A stretch of DNA of 55,840 bases from contig CADANF010000011.1 of assembly GCA_902789175.1 (NCBI GenBank), forward strand, positions 1 through 55,840, read 5' to 3'. The notes under the pieces are model-generated. The model saw only the letters and a list, made by a program, of their open reading frames with translations. It had not been told where the DNA came from and did no database searches. Below are positions 35,901-43,060 of the stretch, in pieces. The translations under genes were made by a program, and so were the position numbers. Numbering within the stretch: the stretch's first letter is position 1; each line of letters begins with the position of its first letter. Source of the stretch: an uncultured Lachnospiraceae bacterium. Its GTDB lineage: Bacteria; Bacillota; Clostridia; Lachnospirales; Lachnospiraceae.

Positions 35901-38900
35901 TTTCAATGATGAACTTTATATCCCTCAGGCAACAGATATAGTTATGGGATATAACTATGGAAAGTTCTATAATAAAGAATTGAATCTTGATTTCTTTGTA
36001 ACTGATGCAAATGTTAAAAAAGAAGATATAACAGTCACTGAAAAGGGCGATGGCACTGAAGAAACAGTAAGTCTCGAGTGGATAGACACTGATTATGGCT
36101 GGTATGCAAGCTATGTTTTGGGTGGAGAAGGAAAGCATTTAATAACCATCCAGGCGAAGGATCAGGCAGAAAATATTTCTGTTACAAAGAATATTTTAGT
36201 TGTAATTGATGAAACTAAACCTTCAGCCATAGCTGGAAAAGAATTTAAAATAGGTGACGGATCTGAATCGATAAAGGGAGATCCAGAAATCATATTTGAT
36301 GCAGTTGATAAAGCTGAGGCAGAAGGAACGACTGTAAGTGGAATCTATGAATATGTAGTAAAGGTAGATTCTACAACAATGAATTATACAGGTGACACTG
36401 AACAGGAAGCCTCTCTTCCATCTGTTCTTAAACTTAGTACAGTATTAGGAAATACACCTGCAGAAGGAGAGCATACAGTTTCTATCGAAGTTAAAGACAG
36501 AGCGGGAAATGTGTATCAGGCAGGTGAAAAGAAGGTTATCATTGATAACACTGCTCCTGTAGCTGAAATAACAGGAGTTTATGGAACTTGCAATTATATC
36601 GATCAGTATAGTCAGTTTTATACAAGTCATAGTAATTTAGATAGTTATTTCTATGGAGTTTATTATACTGGCGTAGTTAAGATTGGGGCTAGTATAAAGG
36701 ATAACCATCTTTCAACTGATAAGGCTGGAAATATAGTTTTTACTGATGAAATACTTGATGCAGATGGAAATGTTTTAAATGAAGAAACAAAGAATATAGA
36801 AGTTGCTGAATGGGAAAAAAAGGTAGTTGATTCGGATGCTTATTATATTGTAAAAGATCTTGAAATATCAGAAGAAGGCAGACATAGAATAAGCGTAAAA
36901 GCAAGAGATGATGCCGGAAATGAATCTGAAATAGCAAAGGTATCATTTGTAATTGATGGAACAAAGCCTGTTGAGGTAACACCATTAAAGGTTGGAGATC
37001 AGAATGCAGCAGTTCAGGTTGGAGATCCTGCCATTAAATTCAGTGCAGTTGATGTTAAAAAAGAAGAATCACCTGTGGGAACAGTAGCAAGTGGAATTAA
37101 CCATTACATAGTACATGTTGATTCAAAGAGTGTAAGCTACTACGGAAATGAAGAAAGTGAGGCAGGTCTTCCGGATGATTTAAAACTTAGTACAGTACTT
37201 AATGATGAAAATGTAGAGAGTTTTGTAACTCCTGAAGGGGCTCATGAGATTTATATTGAGGCATATGATAAAGCCGGAAATGTAATGACCACAGAGAAAA
37301 AGACTGTGATAATCGATAACACAGCGCCAAAAGCCGATATAAAGGTAAGCACAAATAATTCTACATTTGATAAATATAAGACTGAGTATAAGTCAAAGGG
37401 AATTGTTGAGGATTATTTCTATGGTTCTTACTATAACGGAGATGTAACATTTGACGTTGTTGTTGAAGATGAAAATATCAACATAGCAAGTGAGAATATT
37501 ACAGTTACAGATTCTCTTGGAGATGAGTTAAGCCCAGAGTGGACTGAAACAATCAGTGGAGGAAAGAAAGGCTATAAGGCTGAAAACCTCTTGGTTTCAA
37601 GCGAAGGAAATCATACAATTACTGTAACAGTGACTGATGATGCTGGAAATAAATTAGAAAAAACAGTTACAGCAAGCTTTATCATTGATAAGACCAAGGC
37701 TGATAACGGAAGTCTTACTATAGGAAATGGAAAACCTGTACAGAGCGGTGATCCTGTTCTTACCTTCAGCTATCAGGATAATATAAGTGGAATAGATACA
37801 TATGATATTAAAGTAAAGAATTCAGATAAGGATTCTTATATCGAAACCACAAAGCAGGATAAGACTTCTGGTGTTAAAGTATCAGAGATAATCGATAAAG
37901 TGCCTGAAGAAGGACTGTTAGATGTTACAGTCTATGCAAATGATAAAGCAGGTAATAAGACTGATGATACATCTTCAGTAACAAAGTCAGTTATCATTGA
38001 TAATACAAAACCACTTAATGATATTTATATTGTGAGTGGAAATGCGCCAAAGCAGAGCAGTGGCTATGAAAACAGTTATAAATGCCAGGACCCTGAAAGA
38101 GGAGATTCAACTTACGGTCAGTACTTTAACACTAGTGTAAAGATCAAGGCTTATATCAAGGATAGAAATGTAAAGGCTTCTGGTATAACAGTTACTGATA
38201 ATGGAAATACAGTTAATGTAAACTGGACTGAATTACTTAGTTCTGGCGAGAGTACTGGTTTTGAATCTGCAGAATTAACTATTTCTGAAGAAGGTCATCA
38301 TGCCGTAGTGATAAAGACAGAGGACGAAGCAGGTAATAAATCTGTGGAATCAAAGATTGACTTTACTATCGATAAAACAAAACCGGTGGTTACTGCATAT
38401 GTAAATGGTGAAGAGTACTCATCTGATGATAAGTATATGGCTCTTGACAGAGTGAAATTCTCTGTTGCAGTATCAGACAGCCATAAGGATACAAAAGATG
38501 TATATAGAACTTATCATTATACAAAGCTTTCGGGAGATTCTCCTGAAAGTTATGAAGGCTATCTTTCTGAATCACAAGGCATTTATCAGGTGGATGAAAA
38601 AACTGAAAATGGTATCTATAAGCTTACTTATAAGGCAACTGACCTTGCAGGTAATGAAAGTGATGTAAAGACTGTTGAGATAGTTCTTGATAACACACTT
38701 CCAAATGCGGATATCTACATTTCAACTCCAAATCCAGCCAAGTTTGACAAGTATAAGAATAGCTACAGTGATAAGGCGACTCTTGCTTATCCTGAGGGAC
38801 TTACTTATCAGTATGGTCAGTACTATAACAGAAATGTAGATATAACATTTAAGGCTTCTACATATGAATTTGCTTCAGTAACAGTAACTGATAATGGAGA

Positions 38901-40554
38901 AGATATAACACCTTCTTTCAGTGACGAAAAGGCTGGAGTAAAGACGGGACATGTGACTATTTCTGATGAGGGAAGTCATGATATAAGAATGATCGTTAAG
39001 AATAAGGCAGGATCTCAGTCGGAAGTAAGAAGTGTAAGCTTTGTTATTGATAAGACGGCTCCTGTTATAAATACAGCTCTTGATAATATCAATGTAACAA
39101 ATGGTTCAGATGAGAGATATTTAGATCATGATGGAAGTCTTTTGGTAAGTGTGAGTGATGCAAATGCGGATGGAGATGATCTTACAAGAACTCTCAGCAT
39201 AACACGTCCACAGCAGGGAACCGAAACCAGTGAAGCAAAAATCTCTGAGGGAACAACATCCTATTCTACAGAAGCAGATTATGAGGTGAAGTTTGTAGCA
39301 GTTGACAGAGCTGGTAATAAGAGTGAAGAAAGAATCGTAAGATTCAGAGTTGATAAGACAGCTCCTGTACTTACTATTGACGGGGTACTTAAGGATAGTG
39401 TCAACCAGAAAAATGTTACTGCATCTTATAATATCGATGAAGCATTCTACAGCGACATGGTATCAGCAAAGGTTGATGTCTATAGAAAACTTGATGGAAC
39501 AGCTGAAACACTTCTTAGAACAGTAGAATTAAAGCCAACATCTGATCCATATTCATTATCGGAAATGTTTAATGAAGATGGTGAATACAGATTTGTATTC
39601 TCTGCAGAAGACAGAGCTGGTAATAAGACGGAATATGCTTACAGCTTTAAACAGGATGGAACAGCTCCTGTGATAGCCCTTTCAGGTGTAAGCAATTATG
39701 ATAAGACAGTTGATCCAGTAACATTACATGTAATGGTTCAGGAGAACTTCTTTACAACTAATACCATTAACTTAAGTGGTACAAGACGAGACGCAGATGG
39801 AAAGACATATTCCATTGAATTTACATCTTATAACATAAACGAATCAAGTAATTCAGAATTCAGTCAGTTATTTGAAGAAGATGGTATATATGATATTACA
39901 GTTGTTTCTAAAGATGCAGCAGGAAATGAATCAAAACAGTCTGTGCATTTTACTATAGATTCAACAGATCCTGTTATAGGAAGTCTCGAAAGATTTGATG
40001 GAAAGACATTAAGTGGATTTAAGTGGACTGATAAAGATGATGATGTAGTTAAAGACCTTACAACCTGCCAAATCAAGATTTATCTTGATGGAACAGAATA
40101 TGACGGTCTTTCAAAGTTAGAGGACGGCAGCCACATATTAAAGGTTGAAGCAGTGGATGAACTGGGTAATACATCTGTTAAAGAAGTATCATTTATGCTG
40201 GATACTATAGCTCCTGTTATCATGATCAGTGGTATAGAGAATGGAGAAGTGATAAGAGAATCAAGAGAGATCAGCATCGCACTTCAGTTAGAAGATGATA
40301 CTATTGAGTCAGTAAAACTTAATGGCAAGGATATTGCAGTTTCAGATAATAAAGCAGTTCTTACAGTAGATGAACCTGGTGACTATAAACTGGTGGTTGT
40401 TGCAAGAGATGCTGCAGGAAATGAAACGGTCACAACATATGAATTTACATTTAAGAAGAAAGTAAATTACATGCTGCTGATAATCCTTGGAAGTGCAGGA
40501 CTTCTGGCACTTATTGCTCTTATAGCGGTGGCAAAGAGAAGAAGAAAAAAATAA
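32935..40554 (+). CDS. Giant Ig-like repeat surface protein, 2539 residues
   Basis: A secreted, membrane-anchored surface protein. The N-terminus is a signal peptide (K-K-S-I-K-T-R, hydrophobic core, S-V-S-A). The body is a chain of bacterial Ig-like modules. About 17 boundaries read (V/I)-x-D-x-T-x-P, usually preceded by A-x-D-x-A-G-N. The C-terminus is a membrane segment with K-R-R-R-K-K and no LPxTG, so it is held in the membrane rather than linked by sortase. Five modules share a longer unit with Y-G-x-Y-Y-N followed by I-T-V-T-D-x-G. The ATG at 32935 has an AAGGGAG site; the longer frame from 32878 overlaps the previous gene and would mask the signal peptide. The gap to the T-x-x-L gene is 16 bp. 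The role could be adhesion or wall attachment; the ligand is unknown. Confidence 0.9.
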   Translation: MIAKKSIKTRAMALVLALAMIISVTYIDGRKKSVSARGGVIVKGEFDDVIITLEGDDIPIIKFDSGDLGGASISMRNLEATVLSPAVYAVEAPNIKIESDLDSESEYKDYVPVAFFTDDEYSKELTTDVKIEEGDVKELEIGKSYNLYFAFEKTNDEGGYEYKEITKGAVYSINYVNVNDALKFMLSKNEAGRNYSLSLKTDKTNIKKHIVGYFYYYVGDKDTVADISSSEWKYNGELTDVNISDVTNKTYHAFYQYEIDGTDIKETGKVGNGLDPVPAIVTPSVTVTPEKEDPNKALIEDTKEDGVIVSSNVSNLTALSTVTVTFKSDTDNTEIETTTLDGIADVKEEEKDAGRVVRSLYSAGDSTSFVIKNSNEISGAKNYIFAFKAENEEETYYALTINYTDVNPAITVTKPETKTVINSESEEKTNVPVEASASIKGASTLSTIVSARYFNDEESKDLTVGALKDGNYPITGNVKVENDGVYKYKIEVANNEGVKAVSDEFEIVKDTVKPEITDLTIKQDGNIISSAEKVTSAKDVEVSFKVSDSGSGVKEVTFDGTALVPDSNGIYKKAIEKAALEKNKEYQFTVIASDVAGNNNDSIVTIPTYEDNVDIELKEVSVNDEKKAVNISEGDVDPENNITNSEDLTFKFDIKTDVLLTDSVIAKVRINASEQSVDTADIELTKAGSKSSDSYYHSTLSIHVKLNKDAVINGLSVGLTNVNGVSNEAKVGVVNVDMTAPDPAIEEVAEETSKGFTVDGKDWYKKLVVKVNFADTTEGSYKSGTEAVTITGVKDEEGKIKDGKVLDLSSGTVVATIKDSATTDGTLFKVWAKDKAGNEKETEDVTFYVDSAVPTVKEEKNLSLGSGVEKDKDYQTGNPEIFFEAEDNLGIYQYKVSVKYASITKEKTYVWSEDGIYKDGTADYSDVDIATVFGKKNESSLYPEDGTYVVNVTAYDRAGNEVKALEKKVTVDNTIPKNDIKINNNLALVFNDELYIPQATDIVMGYNYGKFYNKELNLDFFVTDANVKKEDITVTEKGDGTEETVSLEWIDTDYGWYASYVLGGEGKHLITIQAKDQAENISVTKNILVVIDETKPSAIAGKEFKIGDGSESIKGDPEIIFDAVDKAEAEGTTVSGIYEYVVKVDSTTMNYTGDTEQEASLPSVLKLSTVLGNTPAEGEHTVSIEVKDRAGNVYQAGEKKVIIDNTAPVAEITGVYGTCNYIDQYSQFYTSHSNLDSYFYGVYYTGVVKIGASIKDNHLSTDKAGNIVFTDEILDADGNVLNEETKNIEVAEWEKKVVDSDAYYIVKDLEISEEGRHRISVKARDDAGNESEIAKVSFVIDGTKPVEVTPLKVGDQNAAVQVGDPAIKFSAVDVKKEESPVGTVASGINHYIVHVDSKSVSYYGNEESEAGLPDDLKLSTVLNDENVESFVTPEGAHEIYIEAYDKAGNVMTTEKKTVIIDNTAPKADIKVSTNNSTFDKYKTEYKSKGIVEDYFYGSYYNGDVTFDVVVEDENINIASENITVTDSLGDELSPEWTETISGGKKGYKAENLLVSSEGNHTITVTVTDDAGNKLEKTVTASFIIDKTKADNGSLTIGNGKPVQSGDPVLTFSYQDNISGIDTYDIKVKNSDKDSYIETTKQDKTSGVKVSEIIDKVPEEGLLDVTVYANDKAGNKTDDTSSVTKSVIIDNTKPLNDIYIVSGNAPKQSSGYENSYKCQDPERGDSTYGQYFNTSVKIKAYIKDRNVKASGITVTDNGNTVNVNWTELLSSGESTGFESAELTISEEGHHAVVIKTEDEAGNKSVESKIDFTIDKTKPVVTAYVNGEEYSSDDKYMALDRVKFSVAVSDSHKDTKDVYRTYHYTKLSGDSPESYEGYLSESQGIYQVDEKTENGIYKLTYKATDLAGNESDVKTVEIVLDNTLPNADIYISTPNPAKFDKYKNSYSDKATLAYPEGLTYQYGQYYNRNVDITFKASTYEFASVTVTDNGEDITPSFSDEKAGVKTGHVTISDEGSHDIRMIVKNKAGSQSEVRSVSFVIDKTAPVINTALDNINVTNGSDERYLDHDGSLLVSVSDANADGDDLTRTLSITRPQQGTETSEAKISEGTTSYSTEADYEVKFVAVDRAGNKSEERIVRFRVDKTAPVLTIDGVLKDSVNQKNVTASYNIDEAFYSDMVSAKVDVYRKLDGTAETLLRTVELKPTSDPYSLSEMFNEDGEYRFVFSAEDRAGNKTEYAYSFKQDGTAPVIALSGVSNYDKTVDPVTLHVMVQENFFTTNTINLSGTRRDADGKTYSIEFTSYNINESSNSEFSQLFEEDGIYDITVVSKDAAGNESKQSVHFTIDSTDPVIGSLERFDGKTLSGFKWTDKDDDVVKDLTTCQIKIYLDGTEYDGLSKLEDGSHILKVEAVDELGNTSVKEVSFMLDTIAPVIMISGIENGEVIRESREISIALQLEDDTIESVKLNGKDIAVSDNKAVLTVDEPGDYKLVVVARDAAGNETVTTYEFTFKKKVNYMLLIILGSAGLLALIALIAVAKRRRKK
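34450..40240 (+). repeat. Ig-like module array inside the giant surface protein
   Basis: About 17 module boundaries of the form (V/I)-x-D-x-T-x-P. A family of five longer modules carries Y-G-x-Y-Y/F-N/T near nucleotides 35955, 36652, 37420, 38112 and 38812. The copies are clearly related at protein level but diverged at DNA level, suggesting an old array. Confidence 0.8.
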
Positions 40555-40571
40555 TCTGGACGGAGATTTTT

Positions 40572-41246
40572 ATGGCAGAAAGATTTAAGGCGGCGGTATT
40601 TGACATGGATGGGGTCATATTTGATTCAGAAAAGATCTACCGACAAAGTTATTATAAGGTGGGAGAGATTTATGGCTTTTCAAAGGAAGATACCGACAGA
40701 TTTTGCGAAGTCTGTGCAGGGGGCACAAGGGAGAAAAATGCATTAAGGTTTAAAGACATCTTTGGCGATGCAGTAGATTACAGTATCTATAGAGCCAAGG
40801 CCCATGCCCTGGTGGATGAACATGGTCAGACTTTGGGATTTGAGTTAAAAAAAGGTGTTAAAGAAACCCTCAGCAGTCTTAAAAGTGAAGGGGTAAAGAT
40901 TGCCCTCGCTACATCTACAGCAAAAGAAAGAGCAGAACATTATCTTTCTGAACATGATATCTTAAAATATTTTGATGAGATAGTTTATGGAGATCAGGTT
41001 CTGCATGGAAAGCCGGAACCGGATATTTTCCTTAAGGCCTGTGAAAAGCTTAATGTAAGTCCCGGGTGTGCTGTTGGAATAGAAGATTCCATAAATGGAG
41101 TCAGAGCATCTCATAGTGCAGGGCTTTATACAGTGATGGTGATCGATCTTATCATGCCAAATGATGTGGCAAGACAAAATACTGATCAGATAAGCGAAAC
41201 CATAACAGAAATTCTTCCTTTGTTCGGGATAGAAAATAACAGATAA
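40572..41246 (+). CDS. HAD-superfamily phosphatase (beta-phosphoglucomutase-like)
   Basis: A soluble phosphohydrolase or mutase of 224 residues. The HAD motifs are complete: D-M-D-G-V-I-F-D-S (catalytic Asp 11 and Asp 13), A-T-S-T-A-K near residue 117, K-P-E-P-D-I-F, and G-I-E-D-S-I-N-G. A helical cap sits between motif I and motif II, as in beta-phosphoglucomutase and phosphoglycolate phosphatase. The substrate is not readable. It is 17 bp downstream of the giant surface protein gene and probably ends that transcript; a terminator follows. Confidence 0.9.
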   Translation: MAERFKAAVFDMDGVIFDSEKIYRQSYYKVGEIYGFSKEDTDRFCEVCAGGTREKNALRFKDIFGDAVDYSIYRAKAHALVDEHGQTLGFELKKGVKETLSSLKSEGVKIALATSTAKERAEHYLSEHDILKYFDEIVYGDQVLHGKPEPDIFLKACEKLNVSPGCAVGIEDSINGVRASHSAGLYTVMVIDLIMPNDVARQNTDQISETITEILPLFGIENNR

Positions 41247-41270
41247 AAAAACTAAAGAGAAATAAGAATG

Positions 41271-41297
41271 GGCTTGAAAATATATACTTTTCAAGCC
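41271..41297 (+). terminator. Terminator after the HAD gene
   Basis: GGCTTGAAAA (41271-41280) pairs with TTTTCAAGCC (41288-41297). An imperfect outer stem extends this on both sides. It overlaps the region upstream of the scfA promoter. Confidence 0.7.
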
Positions 41298-41307
41298 TAT
41301 TTCTATG

Positions 41308-41316
41308 TGATATAAT
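41308..41316 (+). promoter_or_regulatory. Extended -10 promoter of scfA
   Basis: TGATATAAT (41308-41316) is an extended -10 with a perfect TATAAT. A weak TTTTCA (41288-41293) sits at 17-nt spacing as -35. It lies 51 bp before the scfA ATG. Confidence 0.65.
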
Positions 41317-41366
41317 ACCAAAGAATAACGAAAAGTATCGGTAAACGAGGCTTAAGGAGGCACAGA

Positions 41367-41507
41367 ATGGAAAGAATTAAAACTTTAACACAGAACACAT
41401 TCAAGAATACTCTTGTTAAGGGAGGCTGTGGTGAGTGCCAGACATCTTGCCAGTCAGCTTGCAAGACATCTTGTACAGTAGGAAACCAGAGCTGCGAGAA
41501 TAAATAA
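41367..41507 (+). CDS. scfA: SCIFF ranthipeptide precursor (six cysteines in forty-five)
   Basis: A 46-residue peptide. It starts M-E-R-I-K-T-L-T-Q-N and carries Cys at 21, 24, 28, 32, 36 and 43, with Thr/Ser in between (C-Q-T-S-C-Q-S-A-C-K-T-S-C). This is the SCIFF family, nearly universal in Clostridia, whose members receive a thioether bridge from the partner radical SAM enzyme. The maturase gene starts 132 bp downstream. An AAGGAGG ribosome binding site precedes the start. Proposed biological roles include signalling or quorum-type control, but these are not settled. The family assignment is very secure from the Cys pattern and neighbour. Confidence 0.97.
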   Translation: MERIKTLTQNTFKNTLVKGGCGECQTSCQSACKTSCTVGNQSCENK

Positions 41508-41561
41508 TAACGCAGATTATTCGGTTCTTATAAGTTAGAAGCGTAAGCTTTTAACCAAATT

Positions 41562-41596
41562 AAAAGGGACTGTCCCCCTCTTGGATAGTCCCTTTT
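41562..41596 (+). terminator. Attenuator-like hairpin between scfA and scfB
   Basis: AAAAGGGACTGTCC (41562-41575) pairs with 41583-41596 with a single G-U pair, around CCCTCTT, ending in TTTT. It sits between peptide and maturase and would lower maturase expression relative to peptide. Confidence 0.8.
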
Positions 41597-41639
41597 ACAT
41601 TGTTTAGACATATGAATTATCGGAAGGATATTTAATTTA

Positions 41640-43043
41640 ATGGTACATCAGTTTAAAAATAACGGCTACAATATTGTTCTTGATGTCTGCAGTGGTTCAG
41701 TCCATGTAGTAGATGATCTGGTTTATGATATAATCGAGGTCTTTGAAGGCAGAAGTAAAGAAGAAGTAGCTGCAAAGTTAAAAGAAGAGGGGAAAGAATA
41801 TAAGGAAGAAGATATCTATTCAGCTTACGGTGATGTTCAGAGTTTAGTAGATGCAGAACAGCTTTTTACAGAAGATATATTCCAGACTGAGATTTTAGAC
41901 TTTAAGAAGAGAAAGACTGTTGTAAAAGCCCTTTGCCTTAATGTTTCACACGATTGTAACCTGGCTTGTAAGTATTGCTTTGCCGGACAGGGTGAATATC
42001 ATGGTGACAGAGCACTTATGAGTTATGAAGTTGGTAAGCAGGCATTGGATTTCCTCGTAGCTAATTCAGGTTCAAGAAAGAATTTAGAGGTGGATTTCTT
42101 TGGTGGGGAACCACTTATGAATCTTGATGTAGTTAAGCAGTTAGTTGAATACGGAAGATCTATTGAGGAAGAAAAAGGAAAGAAGTTCAGATTTACTCTT
42201 ACAACTAATGGAGTTCTTCTGGATGATGATTTCGTTGAATATGCAAATAAAGAACTTAAAAATGTAGTTCTTTCTATAGATGGTAGAAAAGAAGTAAATG
42301 ATAGAATGCGCCCAACAAGAAATGGTAAGGGCAGCTACGATATAATAATGCCTAAGTTTAAGGAATTCGCAAAGAAACGTCAGGGTGAATATTATATCAG
42401 AGGTACATTTACACATAATAATCTTGACTTCTGTGATGATGTGGTTAATTTTATTGAAGAGGGATTTAAAGAAATCTCTATGGAGCCTGTTGTGGCAGCC
42501 CCTGAAGAACCATATGCAATAAGAGAAGAAGATGTTCCGGTAATTAAAGAACAGTATGATAAATTAGCAAAGATTCTTGTTGATAAAGCCAAAGAAGGAA
42601 AACCTGTGAATTTCTTCCATTTCAACATTGATCTGGCTGGAGGTCCTTGCGTATACAAGAGACTTTCAGGATGCGGTTCAGGTACAGAATATCTTGCCGT
42701 AACACCTTGGGGAGATCTTTATCCTTGTCATCAGTTTGTTGGACAGGAAGACTTTAAGCTTGGTGATGTATGGCATGGAATCGACAATGAAAAGATAGTT
42801 GAGGAATTTAAATGTAATAATGTTTATGCAAAAGATAAGTGCAAAAATTGTTTTGCAAGATTCTACTGCAGCGGGGGTTGTGCTGCAAATGCATATCAGT
42901 TCCATAATAAGATTCTTGAGGCCTATGATATTGGCTGTGAATTAGAACAGAAGCGTATTGAATGTGCGCTTATGATGAAGGCTGCTCTTAGTGATGTTCC
43001 CGGCGTTGCTGAAATGAGTCAGACTTCAGAATATAAATGTTAA
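41640..43043 (+). CDS. scfB: SCIFF maturase, radical SAM/SPASM enzyme
   Basis: Installs the thioether crosslink in SCIFF using S-adenosylmethionine radical chemistry. The 467-residue protein has an N-terminal peptide-binding (RRE-like) region. The radical SAM cluster motif C-N-L-A-C-K-Y-C lies at C106, C110, C113. The SPASM domain carries the auxiliary-cluster Cys residues (G-P-C-V-Y, G-C-G-S-G, C-H-Q-F, C-K-N-C-F-A-R-F-Y-C-S-G-G-C, I-G-C-E). The ATG at 41640 has a GAAGGA site about 14 nt upstream, somewhat far. The gene is directly followed by secDF. Confidence 0.96.
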   Translation: MVHQFKNNGYNIVLDVCSGSVHVVDDLVYDIIEVFEGRSKEEVAAKLKEEGKEYKEEDIYSAYGDVQSLVDAEQLFTEDIFQTEILDFKKRKTVVKALCLNVSHDCNLACKYCFAGQGEYHGDRALMSYEVGKQALDFLVANSGSRKNLEVDFFGGEPLMNLDVVKQLVEYGRSIEEEKGKKFRFTLTTNGVLLDDDFVEYANKELKNVVLSIDGRKEVNDRMRPTRNGKGSYDIIMPKFKEFAKKRQGEYYIRGTFTHNNLDFCDDVVNFIEEGFKEISMEPVVAAPEEPYAIREEDVPVIKEQYDKLAKILVDKAKEGKPVNFFHFNIDLAGGPCVYKRLSGCGSGTEYLAVTPWGDLYPCHQFVGQEDFKLGDVWHGIDNEKIVEEFKCNNVYAKDKCKNCFARFYCSGGCAANAYQFHNKILEAYDIGCELEQKRIECALMMKAALSDVPGVAEMSQTSEYKC

Positions 43044-43060
43044 CTAGAGGGAGAGAAGCA

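Noticed and set aside
32935-40554. Sortase-anchored adhesin
   Set aside because: The C-terminus has a membrane segment and basic tail but no LPxTG-like motif, and no sortase gene is nearby.
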